In this document: positions 16,994 to 25,651 of the stretch, in pieces
Numbering within the stretch: the stretch's first letter is position 1
Layout of the letters: each line of letters begins with the position of its first letter
DNA from: Cytophagales bacterium
GTDB lineage: Bacteria > Bacteroidota > Bacteroidia > Cytophagales > Cyclobacteriaceae
Direction of reading: 5' to 3'
Length of the DNA stretch: 64,000 nucleotides
Assembly (NCBI GenBank): GCA_017303805.1
Contig: JAFLBQ010000003.1
Span: forward strand, 62,001-126,000
Notes under the pieces: generated by a model
The model's input: the letters and a program-made list of their open reading frames with translations, nothing else
Database searches by the model: none
Told to the model about the DNA's origin: nothing
Translations under genes and position numbers: made by a program

Positions 16994-17905
16994 TTATGGA
17001 AGGTGAATCTTCCACACAGAAATAGTGCGGTCATCACTGGCGCTTATAAGTTGATCGTGGTGAGCAGACCAGATTAACTTATTTACCGAGGTTCCATGCC
17101 CGGCATGCCGGGCCTTGTCAATCACTTTCAACAATTTCATATCTGCGGTTTGCCATACTTTTATTGATTTGTCCATGCTGGCCGTAGCAAAATATTTTCC
17201 TGAAGGATGAAATGCGAGGTGGTTAATGGCAAACAAATGGGCTGCTACCTCTTCGGCCTTACCGTATGCCGAAGTTACATCCCACGCTTTTAAGCGAGCA
17301 TCACGTGAGCCGCTGATCAAAAAATTAAAATCGGGGGTATAAGCCAAAGCAAATACAGAGTTTTGATGCGCCTGCCACTCGAATTTTAATTTAAAATCCT
17401 GCAAAGAGAATACCCGTATAAAGTTATCGCTAAAGCCCACTGCCACTTCGCCAGCACGGGGGTTAATTGCCATAACCCGGGCACTCTTTTCTGAGGGCGC
17501 CAGCTTCTTTTTAATCCGCAGTGTGGCTCGATCCACCACCACCAACATGCCTTCGCCCGTGGCTACCAGAATGTCGGATTCGAATGTGGCAATATCAAAA
17601 ATTGCCGCGGCTGTTAGTTGCAACGATGCCAATTCCCTTTTCGTTTGCCAGTCCAGCACGTGAATACCATCGTAATTATGACCAACCAGTAGTTGCTGAT
17701 GGTGCGTATCTGCATGCAATGCATACACAGAATTGGGCAGTTGGGCAATCAATTCACCCTGGTTGGGTTGCGTTAAATCCCACTGCACCACCATTCCATC
17801 GCCACCCCCCGAAAAAAACTGCGCATGATGGTGCGCGGGCGCAAGGGTGTACACACAATCGTGATGACCTGTAAATACATGCAACCGGTTAACCTGAATT
17901 ACCAT
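16994..17905 (-). CDS. WD40-repeat beta-propeller protein
   Basis: A 303-residue protein made of about seven WD40 repeats. Clear GH...WD signatures include FTGHHDCVYTLAPAHHH at the start, AHQNSVFALAYTPDFNFLIS, FHPSGKYFATASMDKSIKVW and HDQLISASDDRTISVW at the end. There is no signal peptide, so it is a cytoplasmic scaffold-like propeller of unknown partner. Full-length eukaryotic-type WD40 proteins are common in Cytophagales. It is divergent from the PPTase gene. Confidence 0.92.
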   Translation of the reverse strand: MVIQVNRLHVFTGHHDCVYTLAPAHHHAQFFSGGGDGMVVQWDLTQPNQGELIAQLPNSVYALHADTHHQQLLVGHNYDGIHVLDWQTKRELASLQLTAAAIFDIATFESDILVATGEGMLVVVDRATLRIKKKLAPSEKSARVMAINPRAGEVAVGFSDNFIRVFSLQDFKLKFEWQAHQNSVFALAYTPDFNFLISGSRDARLKAWDVTSAYGKAEEVAAHLFAINHLAFHPSGKYFATASMDKSIKVWQTADMKLLKVIDKARHAGHGTSVNKLIWSAHHDQLISASDDRTISVWKIHLP

Positions 17906-17960
17906 GTGTGCTTAAATCGGATAATTTTACCAAAATTGTAAGATTAACCAGCAGAAACCA

Positions 17961-18590
17961 ATGCCTTTACTTAAAATACACAAAGACGCTGCACAGAGTG
18001 GCTGGGCACTTTGGTTTATAACCGAAACGGAGCAGGAACTCTATGAAATAAGTAAACAACCGATTGATGCAACCATTACCAGTAATTTCAAACGGATAGA
18101 ATGGTTTGCTGGCCGGGCTTTGTTAAAAGGATTGGTAGAGCAGTGTGGTATGAACTTCTATGGTATAGAAAAAAATGAATTTGGAAAACCATCGCTTGTA
18201 AATCATTCACACCACATTTCGCTCTCGCACTCATTTCCGTACGTAGCCGCACAAATTGATGTGCACACTGAGGTTGGCATAGACCTGGAGCAACCCAAAC
18301 TAAAACTTTTAAACATCGCCCCCCGCATACTAAATTCTATCGAATTGGCCGATGCCGGGCAAGATGTAGCAAAGCACTGTGTGTACTGGTGCGCGAAAGA
18401 AGTCCTGTACAAGTCGTTTGGTAAACGTGGCCTTCATTTTGCGGAGCATTTGGCAATAAGTCCTTTTACCATGCAACAAACCGGAGAAATAATCGCTAAA
18501 ATTACCTTTCGGGGTTTTTACAGAACCTTAACTTTACAATACAGTGTACAGCCCGACTATGTGTTGGTGCGTACGCTTATAAAAAATTAA
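17961..18590 (+). CDS. 4'-phosphopantetheinyl transferase
   Basis: A 209-residue Sfp/HetI-type PPTase that moves the phosphopantetheine arm from CoA onto a carrier-protein serine. The motifs are ISLSHS at 86-91, the Mg-binding GIDLE at 106-110 and WCAKEVLYKS at 143-152 (consensus WxxKEAxxK). No carrier protein or synthase genes are in the window, so it may serve fatty acid or secondary-metabolite carriers elsewhere. Divergent from the WD40 gene. Confidence 0.93.
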   Translation: MPLLKIHKDAAQSGWALWFITETEQELYEISKQPIDATITSNFKRIEWFAGRALLKGLVEQCGMNFYGIEKNEFGKPSLVNHSHHISLSHSFPYVAAQIDVHTEVGIDLEQPKLKLLNIAPRILNSIELADAGQDVAKHCVYWCAKEVLYKSFGKRGLHFAEHLAISPFTMQQTGEIIAKITFRGFYRTLTLQYSVQPDYVLVRTLIKN

Positions 18591-18637
18591 AACCAAATCC
18601 ATTGGTCATTCTAATGACCTTTGAAAAACATAACCAC

Positions 18638-19198
18638 ATGAAAAATTTTGTTCTTTCATTTTTACTCTTGTTAGCAGTTGAAGCCGGTGCGCAGGAGCTA
18701 AAAGATTTTACACTACTCAACACGCAAGATGGAAAGAGTATTTCTCTCTCTTCCTTTAAAAACAATGCGGGTGTTTTGGTAATTTTTACCAGCCACGAAT
18801 GCCCATTCGATAATTACTATAAAGACCGTATTAAGGAATTGGCGGGCGAGTATGTGGGTAAAGTTCAGGTTGTACTGATCAATTCCAACCAGGAGCCACA
18901 AGAAAGCAAAGAACAGATGGCCATTCATTATAAAGATCTGAATGTGCCCTATCTTGCCGATAAAGATCAGGTGGCTATGGAGTTGTTTGGCGCCCGCAGA
19001 AGCCCGGAGGCATTCTTACTTTCTACTGTCAACAGTAAATTTTCGGTAGTTTACAGTGGCGCCATAGACGATAATCCACAGCTTGCCAAAGATGTAAAGC
19101 AATCTTTCTTAAAAGAAGCTATTGACAAACTGCTGGCAGGCCAAAAAATTGAGCCGGCCAACCAACGCGCATCCGGTTGTACGATCAGGAGAAAGTAG
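18638..19198 (+). CDS. Exported redoxin-family (PRX-like) protein
   Basis: A 186-residue protein from the ATG at 18638, where the signal peptide begins (residues 1-19, ending VEAGAQ); the ATG at 18602 is less likely. The thioredoxin-like fold has a single active-site cysteine in ECPFDNYY (Cys55), not a CxxC pair. A second cysteine lies eight residues from... the C-terminal end in GCTIRRK (Cys181), as in the PRX_like1 group. It is probably a periplasmic thiol peroxidase or oxidoreductase. The C-terminal Cys could resolve the active-site Cys; this is inference. Confidence 0.85.
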   Translation: MKNFVLSFLLLLAVEAGAQELKDFTLLNTQDGKSISLSSFKNNAGVLVIFTSHECPFDNYYKDRIKELAGEYVGKVQVVLINSNQEPQESKEQMAIHYKDLNVPYLADKDQVAMELFGARRSPEAFLLSTVNSKFSVVYSGAIDDNPQLAKDVKQSFLKEAIDKLLAGQKIEPANQRASGCTIRRK

Positions 19199-19199
19199 T

Positions 19200-19405
19200 T
19201 TACTTTTTTAAAACAAAGTTTTCAAAATTGTCTCTGGTAACTACAGAGAAACGGGCATCAGGATAACTTTCGCGCCAAGCCTTGGGGGACTCAGTTGATT
19301 AATTAAAAACGTTTTTCCTGTACGCCTGGCGCCCAACAGCACGACAACCTTGCCAGGAACTAAGGCTTTGAGAACCGTTCGGGTAAGTACGCGTTGAAAA
19401 TTCAT
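19200..19405 (-). pseudogene. Remnant of an AAA_14/DUF4143 ATPase gene
   Basis: On the minus strand the ATG at 19405 opens about 39 residues (MNFQRVLTRTVLKALVPG, then VVVLLGARRTGKTFLINQL) with a Walker A P-loop, exactly how AAA_14/DUF4143 ATPases begin. That frame then ends at a TAG. In another frame, from about 19292, the sequence reads ESPKAWRESYPDARFSV and continues VTRDNFENFVLKK to a TAA at 19200, which is the usual C-terminal end of the same family. The roughly 300 residues between are gone, so this is an internal deletion with a frame change at the junction. The intact protein is commonly 370-400 residues. Confidence 0.85.
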
Positions 19406-19414
19406 GATCGTGTC

Positions 19415-19440
19415 AAAAAAAATCCGTCACTAAACTGACG
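19415..19440 (-). terminator. Intrinsic terminator after the SDR gene
   Basis: Leftward hairpin CGTCA / TGACG with a 6-base loop followed by GATTTTTTTT (plus-strand A run 19415-19422). It lies 36 bp after the stop of the SDR gene at 19476 and ahead of the ATPase remnant. Confidence 0.7.
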
Positions 19441-19475
19441 CAATTTATAATTTTCCCTATGAGCAGATTTTAAAT

Positions 19476-20231
19476 TTACGTACGCCTTACTACGGTCGCG
19501 CTGGCCTGGGCAGTGGGTAACACAACCAAATCAGCCACCACCACATGCGCTGGCCTGGTAATAGCAAACAGAATTAACTCGGCAATATCAGAACCTTGCA
19601 ACGCATCAAACCCATTATAGACACTTTTGGCTTTATCTGCATTACCCTTAAAGCGCACTAATGAAAATTCCGTTTCCACCATGCCCGGGTGAATACCGGT
19701 AACTTTAATTCCATGCGCATTTAAATCAATACGCATACCCCTGGTAAGCGCATCTACAGCAAACTTACTGGCACAATACACATTGCCGTTGGCATATACT
19801 TCTTTGCCGGCTATTGACCCAATGTTGACGATGTGCCCCCGGTTGCGCTGTACCATTACAGGCAAAACAGCCTTGGTTACGTAGAGTAACCCCTTCACGT
19901 TTATATCCAGCATGGCATCCCAATCATCAATGCTGCCGGTTTGGATGGGGTCCAGCCCATGGGCATTGCCAGCATTGTTTACCAACACATCAATTTCTTT
20001 CCATGCATCGGGCAGCGCAGCGATTTGCGTAGCAGTCTCCTGTTGATTGCGCACATCAAAAGAAAGGGTATGCACGGATGTTATAGGAGCTAATTCAGCG
20101 GCCAGTTTCTGTAACCGATCTTTTCTGCGGCCACATAAAATCAACTTAAAGTTAGTATTGGCTAAAAGCCGGGCAGTGGCTTTGCCAATACCCGAGGTAG
20201 CCCCGGTTATAAGTGCAATGCGATTAGTCAT
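19476..20231 (-). CDS. SDR family NAD(P)-dependent oxidoreductase (YdfG-like)
   Basis: A 251-residue classical SDR. TGATSGIG is at 9-16, NNAG at 85-88, and Ser139, Tyr152 and Lys156 are the catalytic residues. The arrangement and sequences such as GRRKDRLQKLA and the LNAHGIKVTGIHPGMVETEFS region resemble YdfG/serine 3-dehydrogenase-type enzymes that act on 3-hydroxy acids or malonic semialdehyde. The exact substrate is not certain. A terminator follows at 19415-19440. Confidence 0.92.
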   Translation of the reverse strand: MTNRIALITGATSGIGKATARLLANTNFKLILCGRRKDRLQKLAAELAPITSVHTLSFDVRNQQETATQIAALPDAWKEIDVLVNNAGNAHGLDPIQTGSIDDWDAMLDINVKGLLYVTKAVLPVMVQRNRGHIVNIGSIAGKEVYANGNVYCASKFAVDALTRGMRIDLNAHGIKVTGIHPGMVETEFSLVRFKGNADKAKSVYNGFDALQGSDIAELILFAITRPAHVVVADLVVLPTAQASATVVRRT

Positions 20232-20269
20232 AGGGATTTGAGTAAACTGTAAAGTAAACTTTTCAAGGC

Positions 20270-21007
20270 TTACTGAAAGATAAAATATACCGCGATGGTA
20301 TTGGTATTGAGGCGTTGGATCGGGTCGCTGTAAATGCTTGCTTCGGGGCCTAACACATTTACAATACCCCGGGCAAAACGGATCTCTTGCGAGAACTTGA
20401 ACAATGGAAAGTAAAAATCAAATCCGATTCCGCCTTCCAACTGCAGGTTGTTTTTACGGATGTCCAACACAGCCGATGATGACTGGATGTCGTTTTTACC
20501 CGAAAGTTCTATGCCGGGTGTAATGCCGCCAATCATGTACATGCGCACATTGCCTCTGCGCATGGATTTGTACTTGACCAGCAAAGGCAGTTCAATATGC
20601 GTGGTTTCCACAAACTGCTCGCGGGTAGTTTCGTTGGTATAGTTGTATTGCAACCGATGCGTGTAAAAACCGGCCTTAGGCATTATGCGCACATCTAAAA
20701 ACTCATGCGCCCGGTAGTTAACAAGAAAGCCCAACGAAAACCCTGGCGAAAATTGTGGCATTACCGAATGCACGGTATCAAATTGTTGTGTTACAAACCG
20801 AGGTGCATATTTCACCTGGTAGGCGGTTGTGTGCAAGCCAATCATAAAACCATAGCTGATTAACCGCTCATCGTAGTTGGGATTGTTTTGCCGTGCCCAC
20901 TTAAACACCTGCGCGTGCGCAGCCGCAGGTACCAACAGCAGGGCGCCAACCAGAATTACTTGGTAGCTGAGTACAACGAACTTATTCCGAATGTAAGAGG
21001 TTTGCAT
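20270..21007 (-). CDS. porT: T9SS outer-membrane protein PorT/SprT
   Basis: A 245-residue protein with an N-terminal signal (VILVGALLLVPAAAHAQ) and a repeated amphipathic strand pattern of an eight-stranded outer-membrane barrel, typical of PorT. PorT is needed for type IX secretion and gliding in Bacteroidota. The location directly downstream of, and overlapping, ubiE by 52 bp is the conserved porT neighbourhood and supports the call. The ATG at 21007 lies inside the end of ubiE; no better ATG exists downstream before the signal peptide. Confidence 0.85.
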   Translation of the reverse strand: MQTSYIRNKFVVLSYQVILVGALLLVPAAAHAQVFKWARQNNPNYDERLISYGFMIGLHTTAYQVKYAPRFVTQQFDTVHSVMPQFSPGFSLGFLVNYRAHEFLDVRIMPKAGFYTHRLQYNYTNETTREQFVETTHIELPLLVKYKSMRRGNVRMYMIGGITPGIELSGKNDIQSSSAVLDIRKNNLQLEGGIGFDFYFPLFKFSQEIRFARGIVNVLGPEASIYSDPIQRLNTNTIAVYFIFQ

Positions 21008-21723
21008 GCTGCTTGTTTAAAGCCTAAGCGATTCAGTATGGCGGTAAATGCGTTCCCATCCGGAAAGGCCTGCACCGATTCGGGCAGGTAGGTGTAGGCT
21101 GCCTTATCGCGCGAAATTAACCGTCCTATTTTAGGCAAAATGAATTTAAAATAAAAGTTATATAACTGTTTAAACGGAAATGTACGTGGTTTGGAAAACT
21201 CCAATACTACTACCTGGCCTCCGGGTTTTAACACACGTTTCATTTCGGTAAGCCCGCGCTCCAGATTTTCAAAATTGCGCACACCAAAAGCAACGATCAC
21301 CGCGTCAAATTTATTTTCGTCAAAGGGAAGATTTTCAGAATCGCCCAACTGCAAGTCGATAACGTGGTCGTAACCACGTGCTTTCATTTTCTGTCGCCCC
21401 ACATTCAACATGCCCTCAGAAATATCTACCCCAATTACTTGTTCGGGCGAAAGTTTTAAAGTTTCGATAGCAAAGTCGCCCGTGCCGGTAGCTACATCTA
21501 AGATTACTTTGGGTTTTCCGGCTGCGAGCATTTTTATTGCCTTCTTGCGCCACCGGATGTCAATTCCTAAACTCAAAAAGTGATTCAGGAAATCATACTT
21601 TCCACTGATGGAATCGAACATGCGGGCCACTTGTTGTTTTTTGCCGGCATGATCTTCTTTATAAGGAACGACTGTCAATGTAAAAGGCTTTTTAAAGGCG
21701 TAAAAGTACGTATTTAACACCAA
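20956..21723 (-). CDS. ubiE: Demethylmenaquinone methyltransferase
   Basis: A SAM-dependent methyltransferase of 255 residues, the last step of menaquinone synthesis. The family signature begins with KYDFLNHFLSLGID, followed by motif I LDVATGTGDFA and the FGVRNFENLERGL segment. Bacteroidota use menaquinone, so menG/ubiE is the usual name. The ATG at 21723 adds 15 residues before the well-conserved start; a TTG at 21678 (giving MTVVPYKED) fits homologues I recall and may be the true start. The gene overlaps porT downstream. Confidence 0.93.
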   Translation of the reverse strand: MVLNTYFYAFKKPFTLTVVPYKEDHAGKKQQVARMFDSISGKYDFLNHFLSLGIDIRWRKKAIKMLAAGKPKVILDVATGTGDFAIETLKLSPEQVIGVDISEGMLNVGRQKMKARGYDHVIDLQLGDSENLPFDENKFDAVIVAFGVRNFENLERGLTEMKRVLKPGGQVVVLEFSKPRTFPFKQLYNFYFKFILPKIGRLISRDKAAYTYLPESVQAFPDGNAFTAILNRLGFKQAACKPLTFGISSLYSATK

Positions 21724-21767
21724 CCTGCCGGAAAGGTTTCTTTGATTTTTACTGCACCGGATACCCT

Positions 21768-22487
21768 TTACGGGTTTACATTAATCGGAAAGGCAACAGA
21801 AAAAAGCCACCCGTTGCGCAAGGCGTATTCTGGTTTGGATGAAGTAAGGTATCCTTGATACGATACGCTGCCGGCCAATGATACAGCGCGGTGCAATCTC
21901 CACTCAGGAAGGCTAAGTGCAAGGCTGGCCGAGGTGGCGTGCCGCGCCTGCTCCAACACCCACCGATGCCAGAGGTAAAGGTCGATTTTAAAACCTTTCA
22001 ATCGGGATGCAATAAGCAGCCGGTTGGCTATTTTGCCCGATTGCGTTACATCATAAAAAAGTGTGGTATTCTCAACTCTTACATTTTTGTGTGCTGCATA
22101 GTAAAATGTAGTAGCCGTGTAGTAGTCCGAATCTTTGTCGATAAACCCGGTGGTTTGCGAAAACAAATACCCAACAAAAAGTCGCATCTGCCACCGGGTA
22201 GTTAATTCAAATTTCCGAAACAGCCCCGGCTGCAGGTAATTGATATACGAACGTGGTTCTATCCAATCAACCGATTTGAAAAGAAAAAAGCCGTAATTAC
22301 CCTTCTCATAAAAAATGTTTAGATCAAAATTTAAATGCCGGTGGAGTAACGAGCCGGTAAATGGAAAATGACCAGCCGAATTAAAACGCGGAGTAATAAT
22401 AAGCGTTCGCTGCGAGGTACTATCTGCTGAGCGAGCGCAGGCAGCATGGCAACTTATGCAAACCAGTAACAAGCTCACTAATCGCAT
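21768..22487 (-). CDS. Exported barrel-like protein, unknown function
   Basis: A 239-residue protein from the ATG at 22487, where a signal peptide begins (LVSLLLVCISCHAACARS); a longer start at 22514 overlaps the upstream gene. The mature part has alternating strands with aromatic girdle residues (for example YEKGNYGFFLF, MRLFVGYLFSQ, LLIASRLKGFKIDLYLW), suggesting an outer-membrane beta barrel of about ten strands. It looks like a DUF2490-type protein, but I cannot confirm this. It follows the small gene at 22498-22710 by 10 bp. Confidence 0.75.
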   Translation of the reverse strand: MRLVSLLLVCISCHAACARSADSTSQRTLIITPRFNSAGHFPFTGSLLHRHLNFDLNIFYEKGNYGFFLFKSVDWIEPRSYINYLQPGLFRKFELTTRWQMRLFVGYLFSQTTGFIDKDSDYYTATTFYYAAHKNVRVENTTLFYDVTQSGKIANRLLIASRLKGFKIDLYLWHRWVLEQARHATSASLALSLPEWRLHRAVSLAGSVSYQGYLTSSKPEYALRNGWLFSVAFPINVNP

Positions 22488-22497
22488 GACCCTGGTA

Positions 22498-22710
22498 CTA
22501 CCAACCCAAATCATATAACCCGGCTTTTATTTGAATGGGTGTTGGCTTAGGTTCTGCCAGTTGTACCGTAATTACTCCGGCTGCCTGACAGGTAATCTGA
22601 ATGGTGCATTGCTGTGGTTTTTTGCGTAACCATTCTGCAATATACGTTTGCACTTCGGACCATTGCGTGGTGGTAAGCAACTCCACGCGCGCGTTTGTTA
22701 CTGCATTCAT
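22498..22710 (-). CDS. Small protein of unknown function
   Basis: A 70-residue protein from the ATG at 22710; the ATG at 22746 is inside a hairpin and less likely. It is cytoplasmic, with a helix (EVQTYIAEWLRK) and two strands (CTIQITCQ, VITVQLAE), and has no family I recognise. Competing frames over the same bases (22547-22804 minus and 22601-22870 plus) look less protein-like. The gene lies after the WYL gene and its terminator, with a long hairpin in its leader, and sits 10 bp before the barrel-like gene. Moderate confidence that it is real. Confidence 0.5.
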   Translation of the reverse strand: MNAVTNARVELLTTTQWSEVQTYIAEWLRKKPQQCTIQITCQAAGVITVQLAEPKPTPIQIKAGLYDLGW

Positions 22711-22736
22711 GTGTGTAAAATTTGTTGTTGCCCTTT

Positions 22737-22770
22737 GCGCAACCAACCCGAAACTTGCGGTTGGTTTGCG
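22737..22770 (-). promoter_or_regulatory. Leader hairpin before the small gene
   Basis: Minus strand CGCAAACCAACC and GGTTGGTTGCG pair around a 10-base loop with a one-base bulge. It sits 27 bp upstream of the ATG at 22710 and has no T run, so it is more likely a leader structure or operator than a terminator. Confidence 0.45.
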
Positions 22771-22780
22771 ATGGCATTAC

Positions 22781-22820
22781 AAAAAAACACACCGCCACTG
22801 CCAACCTTATGGCAGTGCGA
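22781..22820 (-). terminator. Intrinsic terminator of the WYL regulator gene
   Basis: Perfect 8-bp stem CACTGCCA / TGGCAGTG (22796-22803 and 22810-22817). On the minus strand it is followed by GCGGTGTGTTTTTTT. It lies about 20 bp after the stop at 22836. Confidence 0.7.
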
Positions 22821-22835
22821 AAAAGCAGGTAAAAA

Positions 22836-23507
22836 TTAATTCCAGCTTTGCAGGTGCTCGTCTAACGTAATGTGGTTCTTTTTCTTGAAGGGGCCGGTAA
22901 GCAAGAGGCTGCCGATGCGGCTCATAATAAAATCGCGGTAATCGTGGCGTTTCCAGCACCAGGCAATCAGGTGCCACTGCTCGGTATAATAAATAATGCC
23001 AATTGGTTCTACTTCGCGCCTGGAGTTCCGCCCTTTAGCATCAGTATAGTGTATTTTTAAAATTATCTGATCGGTAATTGCCTTTTGCACATCGGCTAAA
23101 AAGCGATTGAGTGCGGGCCTGGAGTTTAGTACGCGCACCTTGCCGCTAAACTGTTCTGATTTGTCTCTGTCCGGTGGACGCAACACAGCCCTGATTTTTT
23201 CAATTGCCTCGGTTGCGGCCCGGGCACTCTGCCTATCGGCAAACCGGTTTGCCAAGGCTGCCACCAAAATAAGTGCGTTGGCCTCGTGGGTGGTAAGCGA
23301 CACCGGTGGCAGAAAATAACCTTGCACAATAAAATAGCCCTTATTGTTTTCGAACGATACCGGAATGCCGATTTCGCCTAACGCCTTGATATCGCGATAG
23401 ACGGTGCGGATGCTTATCTCAAACTTTTCGGAAATTTTTTCGGCCCGCACAAATTTGTGCGCTTGCAATACCGTAAGTATTCCCATTAACCGATCAACAC
23501 GGTTCAT
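22836..23507 (-). CDS. YafY-type WYL-domain transcriptional regulator
   Basis: A 223-residue regulator. The N-terminal DeoR/HTH_11 domain (about 1-60) includes MNRVDRLMGILTVLQAH and SIRTVYRDIKALGEIGIPV. The C-terminal WYL domain (about 140-215) has the YYTEQWHLIAWC core and a DFIMSRI segment. WYL proteins sense ligands or nucleic acids and often repress their own or neighbouring genes. Its target here is not visible; the small gene and barrel gene downstream are candidates. Confidence 0.92.
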   Translation of the reverse strand: MNRVDRLMGILTVLQAHKFVRAEKISEKFEISIRTVYRDIKALGEIGIPVSFENNKGYFIVQGYFLPPVSLTTHEANALILVAALANRFADRQSARAATEAIEKIRAVLRPPDRDKSEQFSGKVRVLNSRPALNRFLADVQKAITDQIILKIHYTDAKGRNSRREVEPIGIIYYTEQWHLIAWCWKRHDYRDFIMSRIGSLLLTGPFKKKNHITLDEHLQSWN

Positions 23508-23520
23508 CTATTGCTTTGGC

Positions 23521-25509
23521 TTACTTGGCTAATACCTTAAACTCAACCCTGCGGTTAATTTCGCGCCCACCGGCTTCGTCATCGTTCGACACCAACGGGC
23601 GTTCTTCGCCATAGCCCACCGAGCGGATTCTTCGGCCGGTGATGCCATTATCGGTAAGGTATTTTTTTACCGCATCGGCCCGTTGTTGCGAGAGTTTTTT
23701 GTTAAACGCATCGCTGCCAACATCATCCGTGTGGCCACCAATCTCCACCTGCATGCTTTCGTTTTGCTTCATCATGGTTACCATCATGTTCAATTCATCA
23801 AACGAAGCTTCCTGCAAGCTGGCTTTTCCAAAATCAAAAAATACGTGGCGCAAAGCCGATACCTCACCAATCGCAACCTTGCGCAACAACACCCTGCGGT
23901 TTATGGTTTGAGTTTCTTCTGTGGCGCGGCCTAACATCACCTTCAGGTTTTCAAAAATGTAGCCGTCTAATTCTATCGATACAATGTATTCTTTAGGTAC
24001 GTTCGACATCACACCAAACTCGAATACGCCAGTGCCCAGGGTGGCCGAACCAATTGCCGTGTTATCCACTCCGCGCATGCGTGCTTTGGCCTCCACCGGT
24101 TGTTTGGTTTCAGCATCTACCACCTCCACAATAAATTTAATGGGCTGAATTCCTTTTTTCTCAGGAGTTTTAGGCGCTTCGGGTTCGTCTTTTTTATCAG
24201 AAATCAGATAGATATCGGCATAGCCAAAGCCATCGTTGCGGGCCGAAGAGTAATAAAACCGGTTGGGTGTAGCGGTGCCCACAATAAAAACATCATCATC
24301 GGGTGTGTTGATGGGGTAGCCCAGGTTTTCGGGTTCGCTCCACTCGCGCTTTTCCAAATTTATAAGCGTGGCTTTGAAAATATCATACCCGCCCATGCCC
24401 TTTCTGCCTTTGGAGCTGAAGTAAAGTGTTTTACCATCATAATCCAGAAAGGGGCCTTCATCGTCATACTCGGTATTTATACCCGGCCCCAGGTTGCGCA
24501 CAATAGTCCATAACCCCTTCTTATCTTTTACACACGAATAGATATCCAACCCCCCCAGCCCACCGGGCCGCTCGCTGGCAAAAAATATCATCGTTTCTTC
24601 TTTGTTGATGGTGATGGAGGACTCGCGGAAGGAAGAGTTAATCGCACCGGGCAAGGGTACGGGTTTGCTCCACGTGCCATTGGGCTGGCGTGTGCTTGTA
24701 AATATATCGCCTTCGCCCACCCCATCGCGATAAATAAACAACGTGTTGCCGTTGGGCGAAAGTGCAATATTAGATTCGTTGAATTTTGAGTTGACTACGT
24801 TACCCATATTGGTAGCCGGCTGCCAACTGCCGCCCTCGCGTTTACTTACAAAAATATCTTCGTACGGGCGGTTGTCATCGCTTACGTTTTCGTTCAGGTT
24901 GCCATCGCGCCTGCGCGAAGTAAAAATCATTTCGGTTTCATCTGCATTTACTACGGGCGCGTAGTCATCAAATTCAGAATTAATTTGCGGCCCGGCATTG
25001 GTTATTGCAAACGGCTTTGGGGTTGCTACCAGCTCTTTGCCATTAGCGCATTCTTCTAACTTACGCACCACTTCTTTCAGTTCTACCTTGTCTTTGCCTT
25101 TGTAGCCGGGGTTGTTATTAAGCTTAGCGCGATACCGGTTATAAAATTCAATTGCCTTATCGAATTTTAAACCGAATTGATAACTGAGACCTATCTGGTA
25201 CTCCAGGTCGAACCGGTAATTAGGACTTTGCCGAAAAACCCGCAGCAGGTAAATAATGCCGGCTTCTTTCTGTAACGTGCGCACATGCATAATACCGGCC
25301 TCGGTATTAGCGCGTAGGTTGGTGGTATCGAAGTTAGCGGCAATAACCATCAGTTCGCGCGCATCATCCACAGCCCGGGTTTTGGTCATTATCTCCGTAG
25401 CCATTTCAAAGTATTGGCGTGCCTGCTCCTTGTCTTGCTGCTGAGCGTGGGCTGCAAAGCCGCAGCTCAGAGCCAAAAGCAAGAAACCCCTACGTAAATA
25501 CATGCTCAC
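23521..25509 (-). CDS. TPR-PD40-CRD-OmpA protein, PorE-like
   Basis: A 662-residue exported protein (signal GFLLLALSCGFAAHAQ; the ATG at 25503 is an alternative start). The order is TPR-like helices (about 25-150), a PD40 five-bladed propeller (about 165-440, with TLYFSSKGRKGMGGYDIF), a carboxypeptidase-regulatory-like domain (about 455-535) and a C-terminal OmpA domain (about 545-660, with VEIGGHTDDVGSD). This is the architecture and size of PorE, the T9SS component that anchors the machine to peptidoglycan. Many such proteins exist in Cytophagales, so the PorE call is a hypothesis. Confidence 0.85.
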   Translation of the reverse strand: MSMYLRRGFLLLALSCGFAAHAQQQDKEQARQYFEMATEIMTKTRAVDDARELMVIAANFDTTNLRANTEAGIMHVRTLQKEAGIIYLLRVFRQSPNYRFDLEYQIGLSYQFGLKFDKAIEFYNRYRAKLNNNPGYKGKDKVELKEVVRKLEECANGKELVATPKPFAITNAGPQINSEFDDYAPVVNADETEMIFTSRRRDGNLNENVSDDNRPYEDIFVSKREGGSWQPATNMGNVVNSKFNESNIALSPNGNTLFIYRDGVGEGDIFTSTRQPNGTWSKPVPLPGAINSSFRESSITINKEETMIFFASERPGGLGGLDIYSCVKDKKGLWTIVRNLGPGINTEYDDEGPFLDYDGKTLYFSSKGRKGMGGYDIFKATLINLEKREWSEPENLGYPINTPDDDVFIVGTATPNRFYYSSARNDGFGYADIYLISDKKDEPEAPKTPEKKGIQPIKFIVEVVDAETKQPVEAKARMRGVDNTAIGSATLGTGVFEFGVMSNVPKEYIVSIELDGYIFENLKVMLGRATEETQTINRRVLLRKVAIGEVSALRHVFFDFGKASLQEASFDELNMMVTMMKQNESMQVEIGGHTDDVGSDAFNKKLSQQRADAVKKYLTDNGITGRRIRSVGYGEERPLVSNDDEAGGREINRRVEFKVLAK

Positions 25510-25651
25510 TTATAAAATTGTTAAAGCCACAATTGCCGGAATAAAATCCGGTGCAAATTACTGAAAACCTTTAACCCTAAAATTTGTAAAATCAGGGAAT
25601 AAAGTACCCATAAATTACATTTTACTACTTTGCCAAACAATAGAAAGGTTT

